Part shown: positions 9,657-21,841 of the stretch, piece by piece
Position numbering within the stretch: position 1 is the first letter of the stretch
Layout of the letters: each line of letters opens with the position of its first letter
Assembly: GCF_902806485.1 (NCBI RefSeq)
Contig: NZ_CADCWT010000011.1
Coordinates: 1 to 45,989 of the forward strand
Length of the DNA stretch: 45,989 bases
Source: Candidatus Frankia alpina
GTDB lineage: Bacteria; Actinomycetota; Actinomycetes; Frankiales; Frankiaceae
Direction: 5' to 3'
Position numbers and translations under genes: made by a program
The notes under the pieces: model-generated
Told to the model about the DNA's origin: nothing
Databases searched by the model: none
The model's input: only the letters and a program-made list of their open reading frames with translations

Positions 9657-11234
9657 CTGTCTCAGCACGGAAACTCCCAGTCCCATGTTGCCCATCGCCA
9701 GCCTCGCGCGGCCCGCGGCCGCGGTGTTGCAGGTGGTGCCGGACGCGGCGGCCGCGGTCCCCGGCCCGGCGGCTCCCGCTTCGGCCGCCCGGCGCGCCCA
9801 ACCGCTCCCCTCATCACGACGCGCGAACCCCGGCCCCCGGCCGAGTCGTTCGAGACCGCCGGCCTGCCCAAGCGTCTGATCAAGGCGCTCGCCGACCGGA
9901 ACATCGCCGCGCCGTTCCCAGTGCAGGCCTCGACCCTGCCCGACGTCCTCGCCGGGGAGAACGTCCTCGGCCGGGCGAAGACCGGATCGGGCAAGACGCT
10001 CGCCTTCGGGCTGCCCATCCTCGCCCGGCTCGCCAGCGGCGGTCCGGTGCAGCCGCGCCGCCCCCGTGCCCTGGTCCTCGTCCCGACCCGTGAGCTGGCC
10101 CAGCAGGTCAGCGACGCGCTCGAGCCGCTGACCCGGGCGCTCAACCTGCGGCTGGCCCCGGTCTACGGCGGGACGTCGATCAGCCGGCAGATCTCGGCGC
10201 TGCGCCGCGGCGTGCACCTCGTCGTGGCCACCCCGGGCCGGCTGACCGACCTCGTCGAGCGCAACGCCTGCGAGCTCGGCGACATCGAGATGACGGTGCT
10301 CGACGAGGCCGACTTCATGTGTGACCTCGGCTTCCTGCCCGCCGTACGGGCGCTGCTCGACGCCACCCCGTCCACCGGGCAGCGGCTGCTGTTCAGCGCG
10401 ACGCTCGACCGCGAGGTCGAGGTCCTGGTCCGGGACTACCTGCCCGACCCGGTCCTCGTCGCGATCGACTCGGAGACCTCCCAGGTCACCACGCTGGTCC
10501 GCCACGCACTGGAGGCGCCCGACCGCGCCGCCCAGGTCGCGCTGGTGACCGCGCTGGCCGGTGGCTCGGGCCGCACCCTGGTCTTCGTCCGGACCCAGCG
10601 GGACGCCGACCGCGTGGCCGAGTCCATCAGCCGTGCGGGCGTGCCGGCCGAGCCGCTGCACGGCGGAATGCCGCAGGGGTCCAGGACCCGGGCGCTGGCC
10701 GGTTTCACCGACGGCTTCTACCGGGTGCTCGTGGCCACGGACGTCGCCGCCCGCGGCATCCACGTCGACGGCATCCGGCTGGTCGTGCACCTCGGCCCGC
10801 CGGAGGACGCCAAGACCTACCAGCACCGTGGCGGGCGGACCGCGCGCGCCGGCGCGGACGGCGCCGACGTGCTGGTCACCCTGCCCGCCGAGCGGGGGAA
10901 GGTCCGCGGGCTGCTGCGCGCGGTCGGCATCGAGGCACGCCCCGAGCCGACCACGCCGAATGACCCCATCGTCCTGGAGCTCGCCGGCCCGCCGGCCCCC
11001 CGGGTCAGCAAGGATGAGATCCCGCAGGCCCGCATGGCCGGCTCGACCGGTGGGCGCGGGCCGCGTGTCGGCGCACCCCGGACCGGCGGCGGCCGTGACG
11101 GCGAGCACCGCCGTCGCGACGGCGGCCACCGCTTCGGCCGGTCCGGGGCCACGCACGGTCGGCCGCAGCGCCGCCCCGGCGGCGCCGACCTCCGCAGCCC
11201 CGGCTCCGTCGGTCTGACCAGACCGACAGCCTGA
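9657..11234 (+). CDS. DEAD-box RNA helicase
   Basis: An ATP-dependent RNA helicase of about 525 aa. Visible motifs are the Q-motif region (SFETAGLPKRLIKAL...FPVQ), motif I KTGSGKT, PTRELAQQ, ATPGR, DEAD in VLDEADFM, SAT in LLFSATLD, then domain 2 with TLVFVRTQRDADRVAE, ATDVAARGIHV and HRGGRTARAG. Both termini are Gly/Arg-rich (GRGGRGPRPGGSRFGR at the N-side), typical of RNA-binding tails. The first recognised ATG/GTG in frame is GTG 9921, but that would delete the Q motif. The frame is open back to 9639 with no standard start codon (CTG at 9657 only). Either the start is non-canonical or a frameshift hides it, so the given start is provisional. Confidence 0.85.
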   Translation: MSQHGNSQSHVAHRQPRAARGRGVAGGAGRGGRGPRPGGSRFGRPARPTAPLITTREPRPPAESFETAGLPKRLIKALADRNIAAPFPVQASTLPDVLAGENVLGRAKTGSGKTLAFGLPILARLASGGPVQPRRPRALVLVPTRELAQQVSDALEPLTRALNLRLAPVYGGTSISRQISALRRGVHLVVATPGRLTDLVERNACELGDIEMTVLDEADFMCDLGFLPAVRALLDATPSTGQRLLFSATLDREVEVLVRDYLPDPVLVAIDSETSQVTTLVRHALEAPDRAAQVALVTALAGGSGRTLVFVRTQRDADRVAESISRAGVPAEPLHGGMPQGSRTRALAGFTDGFYRVLVATDVAARGIHVDGIRLVVHLGPPEDAKTYQHRGGRTARAGADGADVLVTLPAERGKVRGLLRAVGIEARPEPTTPNDPIVLELAGPPAPRVSKDEIPQARMAGSTGGRGPRVGAPRTGGGRDGEHRRRDGGHRFGRSGATHGRPQRRPGGADLRSPGSVGLTRPTA

Positions 11235-11278
11235 CCCGACCCGCGGTCTGAACCAGCCGCAGTCGCCCGCTCCCAACA

Positions 11279-11318
11279 CCGGCGCCGCCGCCCTGACCCG
11301 TCAGGGCGGCGCCGCCGG
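11279..11318 (+). terminator. Rho-independent-like hairpin after the helicase gene
   Basis: An 18-bp stem with one mismatch (left arm ending GCCGCCCTGA, right arm starting TCAGGGCGGC) and a CCCG loop, 45 bp after the helicase stop. There is no U-tract, as is usual in actinomycetes. Confidence 0.75.
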
Positions 11319-11541
11319 CTGTGATCTGGCGCCGGCCGGCCAGTCACCCTGCACCGCAGGGCCGCCGCGTCCGCACCGGTCGACTACCTGCGGCAGGCCC
11401 GTCATCAGCCACGGGACACCAACACGTGACGAAACAGTCCGGATCCGTGGTGTGAGCAGCGCCACCCGAGGTCTTTGTGCGCCCCGTCCGCTCGATACCG
11501 TTTTAGGAATGAGTGTCGATATCGATGGAAGGAGCGTGCAC

Positions 11542-11718
11542 ATGGAGCAGAACCAGTCGACCCAGCTGACCTCGGAGCTTTCCGGGCCCGGCCAGCGGGA
11601 CATCGTCCCCGGCGCCGTCGACGCGGTGGAGGTTGCGGAGATCACCACCGAGAAGATCGCATTCGGTCCCGTCGCGAATCCGAAGCGGCTATGGCTCGGA
11701 GTCTCCCGCTCGCTTTGA
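11542..11718 (+). CDS. Unrecognised 58-aa peptide, monocistronic
   Basis: A 58-residue peptide starting MEQNQSTQLTSELSGP and ending NPKRLWLGVSRSL. The ATG follows GGAAGGAG by about 7 nt, and a strong hairpin terminator starts 25 bp after the stop, so this looks like a real single-gene transcript. Composition is two-part: residues 1-38 are polar and acidic (VDAVEVAEITTE), and residues 39-58 are basic and aromatic, with Arg/Lys, one Trp and no Cys. There is no signal peptide or TM segment. The split resembles a leader/core ribosomal peptide precursor, but no modifying enzyme is adjacent. I do not recognise the family; a small regulatory protein is equally possible. Confidence 0.6.
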   Translation: MEQNQSTQLTSELSGPGQRDIVPGAVDAVEVAEITTEKIAFGPVANPKRLWLGVSRSL

Positions 11719-11743
11719 CCCCCACCCGGTCAGGATTTCTCCC

Positions 11744-11769
11744 GGTCGGCCGCCGTCGGGCGGCCGACC
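11744..11769 (+). terminator. Strong hairpin terminator after the 58-aa peptide gene
   Basis: A perfect 11-bp stem (GGTCGGCCGCC at 11744-11754 against 11759-11769) with a 4-nt loop, followed by TTGCGTTT. It separates the small gene from the hydrolase gene. Confidence 0.8.
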
Positions 11770-11831
11770 TTGCGTTTCATCTCACCGACACCGACTTCCG
11801 GCCGGGGTCGGCGTGGTCCTACGGTCAAGGG

Positions 11832-12905
11832 ATGAGCAGCCCCGGGACGACTTCGCGTGCAGCCGGACCGACCGCATCCACCGGGTCCACGGAGCCGAGG
11901 CCGGCCGGCACGGGGCACGAACGCCTCACCCCGTCGGCCGGCGGCGACGGTTTCCGGTCGTCCTGGGCGCAGCTCGACGGCCCGGTACACATCGTCGACT
12001 TCGGCGGTCCGGCCGACGGTCCGCTGCTGCTGTGCGTGCATGGCCTCGGCGGCTCCTATCTCAACTGGCTCCCGCTCGCCCCGCTGCTCACCACCACCCA
12101 CCGGGTGATGGCCGTCGACCTGGCCGGGCACGGCCGCACCCCCGCCGCGGGCCGGCGCACCGACGTCCTGGCCAACCAGGGTCTGCTCGACCGTTTCCTG
12201 GCCGAGGTCCTCGACACCCCGCCCATCCTCGTCGGCAACTCGATGGGCGGCATGATCAGCGTGATGCAGGCCGCCCGGCGACCCGACTCGGTCGCGGGCC
12301 TGATCCTCGTCGACCCGGCGCTGCCCCGCCCACGCGGCGTGCGCCCGGATCCGGAGATCGCCCGCATCTTCGCCGGCCTGTTCATCCCCCGCCTCGGCGC
12401 CGCGGTCCTCGCCCGCCGCCGGACCCGTTTCACCCCCCGCGAACTCGTCGACCAGAGCCTGGTGCGGCTCACCGCCGACCCGGGCTCGATCCCCGAGTCG
12501 GCCCTGGCGGCGATGGAACGCGCCCAGCGGGAGCGCGGCGGGCTACCCGACGCCGACCAGGCGTTCGTGGGCGCGGCCCGCTCGGTGGTGTGGTCGCTGC
12601 TGCGCCCGGCACCGCTGGCGCACATGGTCCGCACCATGCCGCAGCCGACGCTGCTGCTGCACGGCTCCGCCGACCGGCTGATCCCGGTGGCGGTGGCCCG
12701 CAACGTCGCCGCGCAACGGCCCGACTGGCGGGTGGAGATCCTCGACGGCCTCGGCCACGTGCCGATGCTCGAGGCCGCGGAGCTGACCGCGGACCTCATG
12801 GCGGACTGGCTGGGCCGCGAGGGCCGCGCGGCGGCCGAACGCGCCCGCCGTCCCACCACCCCGGCGGCCCCGGTCCTCACCCCGCTGCCGGCGGTGGGGA
12901 GCTGA
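11832..12905 (+). CDS. Alpha/beta-hydrolase fold protein
   Basis: A 357-aa alpha/beta hydrolase. The catalytic triad can be read: nucleophile Ser in GNSMGG near residue 137, Asp in HGSADRLIP near 279, and His in GLGHVPMLE near 307. The oxyanion strand is LLCVHGLGGSYLNW. The frame is open further upstream but crosses the terminator of the preceding gene, so ATG 11832 is preferred. There is no signal peptide, so it is probably cytosolic. Only 17 nt separate its stop from the PLP-enzyme start, indicating co-transcription. Substrate not deducible; esterase, lipase or C-C hydrolase activity is possible. Confidence 0.85.
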   Translation: MSSPGTTSRAAGPTASTGSTEPRPAGTGHERLTPSAGGDGFRSSWAQLDGPVHIVDFGGPADGPLLLCVHGLGGSYLNWLPLAPLLTTTHRVMAVDLAGHGRTPAAGRRTDVLANQGLLDRFLAEVLDTPPILVGNSMGGMISVMQAARRPDSVAGLILVDPALPRPRGVRPDPEIARIFAGLFIPRLGAAVLARRRTRFTPRELVDQSLVRLTADPGSIPESALAAMERAQRERGGLPDADQAFVGAARSVVWSLLRPAPLAHMVRTMPQPTLLLHGSADRLIPVAVARNVAAQRPDWRVEILDGLGHVPMLEAAELTADLMADWLGREGRAAAERARRPTTPAAPVLTPLPAVGS

Positions 12906-12922
12906 CCGGGAACGCCGATCCC

Positions 12923-14464
12923 GTGGACGCCGATCCGGGGGACGCGCTGCGGGCCGCGCTGCGCGCCGCCGCCGGGCACGCCGACGCCTGGCTCGCCGGC
13001 CTCGCCGAGCGTCCGGTGCGCCCGGCGCACGGCGCCGCCGAGGTCCTGGCCCGGCTCGACGGCCGGCTGCCGGCCGGCCCCAGCGACCCGGTGGCCGTCG
13101 TCGACGCGCTCGTCGAGGCGGTGGGGGGCGGGCTGACCGCCACCGGCTCGCCCCGCTTCTTCGGTTACGTCGTGGGCGGCACACTGCCCGCGGCGCTCGC
13201 CGCGGACCTGCTCGCCGTCGTCTGGGACCAGAACGCGGCGCTGGCGTCGCTGTCGCCCGCGGCCAGCGCCGCCGAGGCCGTCGCCGGCCGCTGGGTCGCC
13301 GAGCTGCTGGGCCTGCCCTCGGGCGTGTCCGTCGGGTTCACCACCGGTACCCAGATGGCGCACGTCACCGCGCTCGCCGCCGCCCGCCAGCGGGTGCTAG
13401 CCGACGCGGGCTGGGACGTCGCCGCCGACGGCCTGACCGGGGCGCCGCCGGTGCGCGTGCTCGCCGGTGCAGACCGGCACGCCACCGTCGACGCCGCGCT
13501 GCGCCTGCTCGGCTTCGGCACCCGCACGACCGTGGAGGTGGCCACCGACGCCCTCGGCCGCATGCGCCCCGACGCCCTGCGCACCGCCCTCACCGCAACC
13601 GCCGCCACACAGCGACCGACGATCGTCGTCGCCCAGGCGGGAGAGATCAACACCGGCGCGTTCGACCCGCTCGCCGAGATCTGCGCGCTCGCCCACGTGC
13701 ACGGCGCCTGGGTGCACGTCGACGGCGCCTTCGGCCTGTGGGCGAAGGTGTCGGCGTCGGCGCCGCGCCGCGCCCTCGTCGCGGGCGCCGAGCTCGCCGA
13801 CTCGTGGGCGACCGACGGTCACAAGTGGCTCAACGTCCCGTACGACTGCGGGATCGCGCTCGTCGCCGACCGGACGGCCCACCGGCGGGCGATGTCGGCG
13901 TCGGCGGACTACTTCGTCCTCGACTCGGCGGGGCAGCTCGACCCGGTGGACTGGACGCCGGAGTTCAGCCGGCGGGCCCGCGCCCTCGCCGTCTACGCGG
14001 CACTGCGCTCGCTGGGCCGCTCCGGCCTGCGCGACCTCGTCGACCGCTGCTGCGACCTCGCCGACGATGCCGCCACCCGGCTCGCCGCGCTGCCGGGGGT
14101 GACCGTGCTCAACGCGACCGGCGACCGCGGCGGCCCGGGGCCCCTCGTCGCACTCAACCAGGTCCTGATCCGGGTGGACGATCCGAGCCCGGCGGTCGAC
14201 CGCGCGCACGACCCCCGGCCGGCGGCGCGGGGCGACCTGTTGACCCGGCGGGTCACCGCGGCGGTGACGGCGGGTGGCGAGGCGTACGTAACCGGCACGG
14301 TGTGGCGGGGCCGCGCCGCGATGCGACTGTCGGTGAGCAACTGGGCGACGACGCGGCGGGAGATCGACCGGGCGGTCGCGGCGATCGCCGACGCGGTGGC
14401 CGGGCCGGCCCGGCCGCCCCGCCCCCGTGACGCCGATCCGCACCCCGGCGGTGTCCCTTTGTGA
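12923..14464 (+). CDS. PLP-dependent group II amino acid decarboxylase-like enzyme
   Basis: A 513-aa protein with the fold of pyridoxal-dependent (group II) decarboxylases. Evidence includes SPRFFGYVVGGTLPAALAAD, the PLP-contacting segment VHVDGAFGLWAKVS with its Asp, and the Schiff-base lysine in SWATDGHKWLNVPYDCG near residue 300. Related proteins decarboxylate aromatic amino acids, glutamate or tyrosine; some act on aspartate-type substrates. The start is a GTG 17 nt after the upstream hydrolase stop, and no better start is in frame. The substrate cannot be decided from sequence. Pairing with a hydrolase suggests a small catabolic or biosynthetic unit. Confidence 0.82.
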   Translation: MDADPGDALRAALRAAAGHADAWLAGLAERPVRPAHGAAEVLARLDGRLPAGPSDPVAVVDALVEAVGGGLTATGSPRFFGYVVGGTLPAALAADLLAVVWDQNAALASLSPAASAAEAVAGRWVAELLGLPSGVSVGFTTGTQMAHVTALAAARQRVLADAGWDVAADGLTGAPPVRVLAGADRHATVDAALRLLGFGTRTTVEVATDALGRMRPDALRTALTATAATQRPTIVVAQAGEINTGAFDPLAEICALAHVHGAWVHVDGAFGLWAKVSASAPRRALVAGAELADSWATDGHKWLNVPYDCGIALVADRTAHRRAMSASADYFVLDSAGQLDPVDWTPEFSRRARALAVYAALRSLGRSGLRDLVDRCCDLADDAATRLAALPGVTVLNATGDRGGPGPLVALNQVLIRVDDPSPAVDRAHDPRPAARGDLLTRRVTAAVTAGGEAYVTGTVWRGRAAMRLSVSNWATTRREIDRAVAAIADAVAGPARPPRPRDADPHPGGVPL

Positions 14465-14652
14465 TGGTCGGGCCGACACGGCGGTGGAGGCGAAGGCGGG
14501 CTCGGGCGGGCCGCTAGGCTGCCGGAGAAAGCCCCGTCCATCCGGCCGATCCCCGTGGCGAGCGCACCCGGCGCGCCGGTGTGCCGTCCGCCCGTGCCGG
14601 GGTCATCGGCCCTCGCTTCGACCGGCGTGCCCAGCGCGCGGGAGGGTCCGAC

Positions 14653-18186
<3,534 letters not shown>

Positions 18187-18281
18187 TCGCACCGCGGCCG
18201 CACCCGCCGTCACCTGCGGGTTCGCTGTCGTCAAAGGGCCGTTTTATTCCCACGAACGGGGATACCGGCATGCGACACCGG

Positions 18282-18301
18282 ACACCGTTCGGACACGGTG
18301 T
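18282..18301 (+). terminator. Possible terminator downstream of dnaE
   Basis: Hairpin ACACCGT (18282-18288) with ACGGTGT (18295-18301), followed by TTCT. It lies in the 307-bp gap between dnaE and the cyclopropane synthase gene. Nothing else was recognised in that gap. Confidence 0.5.
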
Positions 18302-18493
18302 TTCTGGGGGACGATGGGAGCCAGGTAACCAGGTGCGACCGCGCCCCGCGGGGCTGGGCCGACCACGGGCCGCAGTCGACCGACCGGGCAGGACCCGGCG
18401 TGGGCGTGGCTCGCGGTCGGGCGGGTGCCGACCGGGCAGACTCCGGCGACGTCCCAGCCGAAGGGACCGCGCACACGACCCGGAGGATGCACC

Positions 18494-19880
18494 TTGACGA
18501 TCAGTCGAGAACTGGAGGAGCACGAGCCCGCCGCCCAGACCAGCCCTGTTCCGGACCCGCGGTGGTCGCCGGAGCTGGTACGGGCGACCCGCACCCTGCT
18601 CGAGACCTTCATCGGGACCGCGCCACCGGTGCGGATCGTCCTGTGGGACGGCTCCGCGCTCGGCCCGGACACCCCCACCCAGGTCGCGGTGCGCTCGCCG
18701 GAGGCGATGCGCCGCGCCCTGTTCCGCCCCGGCGAGCTCGGTTTCGCCCGCGCGTTCGTCGCCGGCGATCTCGACGTCGAGGGCGACATCTTCGCCGCGC
18801 TGGCGCTGCGCAACCACCTGTCCGCCATCCCCCGCCGCCTCACCGCCGCGACGGGGCCCGCCCTGCTGACCCTGCTGCGCGAGCTCGGCGCCCGCGTAGG
18901 CGAGCCTCCTGTGGTGGTGGGGCGGGCGCCGCCACAGCCGGGACCGCGACGCCGCGGCGATCTCCCATCACTACGACGTGTCCAACGCATTCTACCGGCT
19001 GTTCCTCGGCCCGAGGATGACCTACTCGTGCGGGGTGTGGGAGTCGCCGGCCAGCGGCCTGGACGCCGCCCAGGACGCCAAGCACGAGCTGGTCTGCCGC
19101 AAGCTCGGGCTGCGCCCCGGCGAGCGGCTGCTCGACGTCGGCTGCGGGTGGGGCAGCATGCTCATCCACGCCGCCCGCCATCACGGCGTCCGCGGCGTGG
19201 GGGTGACGATCTCCGTGGAACAGGCGGCGGAGGCTCGCCGCCGGATCGCCGAGGCCGGCCTCACCGACGCCATCGAGATCCGCCTGCAGGACTACCGGGA
19301 GATCCCCGACGGTCCCTTCGACGCGATCAGCTCGGTCGGCATGGTCGAGCACGTCGGGCGGGCGATGCTGCCGACCTACTTCGCCGGCCTGTACTCGCTG
19401 CTGCGGCCCGGCGGCCGGCTGCTCAACCACGGCATCTCCTTCCCCGGCGACCCGGCCGGGGCGCACCGCCACCAGCCCCACCTCGGCCCGATCCCGCTGC
19501 CGAAGGGCCGCGACTTCCTGCGCCGCTATGTCTTCCCCGACGGGGAGCTGCACGAGATCGGCCTAATGACGTCGCTGACGCAGGCCGCCGGCTTCGAAGT
19601 CCGTCACGTCGAGAACCTGCGCGAGCACTATGCCCTGACCCTGCGGGCGTGGGTGCACGGGCTGGAGGAGAACTGGGACGCCGCCGTCGCGCAGGTCGGC
19701 GACGGGCGGGCCCGGGTGTGGCGACTGTACATGGCCGGCTCGGCGCTCAGCTTCGAGTCCGGCCAGTCCCAGATCCACCAGACCCTCGCGGTGCGCCCCG
19801 ACGCCGGCCGCTCCGGCCAGCCCCTTCGCCCCCGCTACGACTCCCCCGCACCCCTACCCACCCAGCCCACCGCCGGCTGA
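18494..19880 (+). CDS. Cyclopropane-fatty-acyl-phospholipid synthase, one frameshift
   Basis: About 461 aa after correcting one extra base. The N-terminal part includes PPVRIVLWDGSALGPDTPTQ and RAFVAGDLDVEGDIFAALAL. The C-terminal methyltransferase part begins AISHHYDVSNAFYRLFLGP and has MTYSCGVW, the SAM-binding loop LLDVGCGWGSMLIHAA and VSVEQAAEA-like residues. This is the CFA synthase family, which methylates unsaturated acyl chains of membrane phospholipids using SAM. The start is a TTG with GGAGG 7 nt upstream. The shift falls near 18897-18935 in a G-rich stretch, between RELGAR and RRHSRDRDAAAISHHYD. Both halves are well conserved, so a base-call error is likely. Confidence 0.85.
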
Positions 19881-20103
19881 CCTACCGTCCCGGACGCCGC
19901 CCGGCACCGCCGGCCGGGCCGGCGTCCGGGGCAATCCGTCGTGTTTTCGGTGCTGGACCAGCCCATCGGGCCATGGTGGCAGCCCGGGCAGATGCGGGCA
20001 TCACGTTTTCCGGCAGGCCCGGTCCGAGCGACGATCTCATCGTCGACGGAACAATGTGCGCCGGCCGAGGGAGAGGCCGCCCCCGGTTCGCCGGCGAGGG
20101 CGG

Positions 20104-20445
20104 TCAGAGCCCGAGTACTTGGCGTAGTCCTCGGTCCAGGTCTCGCATAAGGCCCCCCGGGACAGCGCCTACAGCGTGCCCGAGTTCGTCCTTGTTGACG
20201 GTGACGATGGCCGTCACGTTGGCGACGGAGTCGCGTGGAAGGCCGGTCACCGCGGCGGGGAGGAAGGCGTTGCCAGGCATGGTGGCAAGCGCGGTGTTCG
20301 AGGTGATGACAACCGCGACGACCGTGGCCAACCGGCTCGCGTTGTAGGGCGCGGTCTGGACGACCACCACCGGGCGGCGCTTCGCGGGGCGACTGCCCTC
20401 CGCCTCACCGAGGTCGACCCAGTGAATGTCGCCCCGGCTGATCAC
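20104..20445 (-). CDS. MazF/PemK-family mRNA interferase toxin
   Basis: A 113-aa protein beginning MISRGDIHWVDLGEAEGSRP, with KRRPVVVVQTAPYN, TVVAVVITSNTALA and NVTAIVTVNKDELG: the conserved blocks of the MazF/PemK fold. Such toxins are ribosome-independent endoribonucleases. The start overlaps the antitoxin stop by 4 nt (ATGA), a classic toxin-antitoxin arrangement with the antitoxin first. The R-P-V-V-V and T-S-N motifs needed for catalysis appear present, so it is probably active. Cleavage specificity cannot be read. Confidence 0.9.
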   Translation of the reverse strand: MISRGDIHWVDLGEAEGSRPAKRRPVVVVQTAPYNASRLATVVAVVITSNTALATMPGNAFLPAAVTGLPRDSVANVTAIVTVNKDELGHAVGAVPGGLMRDLDRGLRQVLGL

Positions 20446-20684
20446 CAGTCCTCGCTGTCGCCCAGTGCTCGCCGGCCGGCGCGCGCCGCGGCCTCGAACG
20501 AGTCGTCGGTACCCGCGAGCTCCAGTGCGGCGTCGATGCCCTCGGTGAGGGACTGCGCGTCGAGCTCCTCGATGTAGCGGCGCGCGGCTGTCGTGAAGAA
20601 CTCGGAGCGGCTCACGCCGAGTGCGGCCGCGCGACGCTCAGCCTCGTTGAACGTCTCATCCGGGATCGAGATCGCAGTCTTCAT
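20442..20684 (-). CDS. Ribbon-helix-helix antitoxin partner of MazF-like toxin
   Basis: An 80-aa protein. The N-terminus MKTAISIPDETFNEAERRAA with ALGVSRSEFFTTAARRYIEEL is a MetJ/Arc-type ribbon-helix-helix DNA-binding domain. The acidic C-terminal tail (ALELAGTDDSFEAA...) would bind and block the toxin. It overlaps the toxin gene by 4 nt and probably represses its own promoter. A TATACT box lies only 6 nt before the ATG, implying a leaderless or nearly leaderless message. Confidence 0.9.
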   Translation of the reverse strand: MKTAISIPDETFNEAERRAAALGVSRSEFFTTAARRYIEELDAQSLTEGIDAALELAGTDDSFEAAARAGRRALGDSEDW

Positions 20685-20690
20685 GCGCTC

Positions 20691-20696
20691 AGTATA
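20691..20696 (-). promoter_or_regulatory. -10 box of the toxin-antitoxin operon, probably leaderless
   Basis: TATACT on the minus strand, ending 6 nt before the antitoxin ATG. Transcription about 7 nt downstream would start at or next to the start codon. No convincing -35 box was seen; repression by the antitoxin at this site is inferred. Confidence 0.6.
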
Positions 20697-20748
20697 ACCG
20701 GGTATGACCACACGATCACGTGCCACGGTCGCCGCGGAAAACCCCTGG

Positions 20749-21825
20749 TCAGCCCGGCGGACGATCTTCCCTCCGGGCGTCGGGTCCAGGGCCGCCCGCC
20801 ATAGCGTTGAGGACGGCGACGACCGTCGTGCCGGTCGGGAAGGCGTCGGCCTCGGCAAGGGCGAGCAGGGCGTACAGCAGCTTCGCCTCGTAGACCGGTT
20901 CCAGGGCGAGGCCGTGGCGGTCGTGGAAGTCGGCGATGAAGCGGGCCAGCGCCGGGGTCGACCTCGCGTAGCCGCCGAAGTGGAAGTCGTAGGCCATGGT
21001 CCAGTTGCCGGAGTTCGCACCGAACGCCGCGCGCTGGAGGGCGTCGACCTCGTCGGCGAGGAACCTGGCGCCCCGCAGCACCGGGACGCCGAGGGCCCGC
21101 TGGCCCGATCCGAGGCCCGCAGCGATGCCGGCGAGGGTGCCGCCGGTGCCGCACGAGCAGCAGATCACGTCGAAGGGACGGTCGATCTCGGCGGGCAACT
21201 CGGCGCAGCCACGCACCCCGAGCGCGTTGCTGCCGCCCTCGGGCAGCAGGTAGAACGCGCCGAACTCGGCACGCAGCCGGTCGACGATCGCGGGCGACGT
21301 CTTCGTGCGGTAAGAGGTCCGGTCGAGGTAGGTGAGCCGCATGCCGGCGTCGACGGCGAACCGCAGCGTCGGGTTGAGCGGCAGATGCTCCTCGCCGCGG
21401 ATCACCCCGACCGTCCGGACGCCGAACAGCCGGCCGGCCGCCGCCACCGCCCGGATGTGGTTCGAGTAGGCGCCACCGAAGGTCAACAGCGTGTCGTGGC
21501 CGAGCCGACGCGCCTCGTCCAGGTTGCCCCGCAGCTTGCGCCACTTGTTGCCGGGAATGTCCGGGTGGATCAGATCGTCCCGCTTCAGCAGCAGGCCGAC
21601 GCCCTTCACGATCAGCCGCTCGTCGGCGAGCTCCTCCACCGGTGACGGCAACGTCGGCAACAGCAGCCGCCCCACCGCCGGGCCTCCCGGCTCGCGATCG
21701 CCGTCCGCCTTGCCCTCGCCAGCCACCTTGCCCTCGCCGTCCACCTTGCCCTTCCGGGGGGGACGAAACGGACAGGAAGCCCCCCACAACGGCAAGGTAG
21801 CCGAGCCTGCGGCACGGCACGGCAC
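20749..21825 (-). CDS. PLP-dependent D-cysteine desulfhydrase/ACC deaminase family enzyme
   Basis: Up to 358 aa. The fold type II PLP enzyme core has the Schiff-base lysine in HPDIPGNKWRKLRGNL, the substrate loop TFGGAYSNHIRA, the phosphate-binding CSCGTGGTLAG and LPEGGSNALG. This places it with D-cysteine desulfhydrase and 1-aminocyclopropane-1-carboxylate deaminase-like proteins; sequence alone does not separate the two. The first 50 residues are unusual, with a repeated GKVDGEGKVAGEGKADG segment from a tandem DNA repeat. A GTG at 21675 (start VGRLLLPTLPSP) would give a family-typical 308 aa and may be the true start. Same strand as PPK2 upstream, 16 nt apart. Confidence 0.82.
   Translation of the reverse strand: MPCRAAGSATLPLWGASCPFRPPRKGKVDGEGKVAGEGKADGDREPGGPAVGRLLLPTLPSPVEELADERLIVKGVGLLLKRDDLIHPDIPGNKWRKLRGNLDEARRLGHDTLLTFGGAYSNHIRAVAAAGRLFGVRTVGVIRGEEHLPLNPTLRFAVDAGMRLTYLDRTSYRTKTSPAIVDRLRAEFGAFYLLPEGGSNALGVRGCAELPAEIDRPFDVICCSCGTGGTLAGIAAGLGSGQRALGVPVLRGARFLADEVDALQRAAFGANSGNWTMAYDFHFGGYARSTPALARFIADFHDRHGLALEPVYEAKLLYALLALAEADAFPTGTTVVAVLNAMAGGPGPDARREDRPPG
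21703..21753 (-). repeat. 18-bp tandem repeat at the start of the PLP enzyme gene
   Basis: Three near-identical 18-bp units (21703-21720, 21721-21738, partial 21739-21753) sharing CCTTGCCCTCGCC on the plus strand. In frame they encode GKVDGE/GKVAGE/GKADGD. They lie before the conserved domain, so they may be untranslated if GTG 21675 is used. Confidence 0.75.
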
Positions 21826-21841
21826 GGCGACGCGCCGACGA

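Noticed and set aside
11475..11831. N-terminal extension of the alpha/beta hydrolase
   Set aside because: It would translate through the 58-aa gene and its terminator hairpin and has no conserved sequence.
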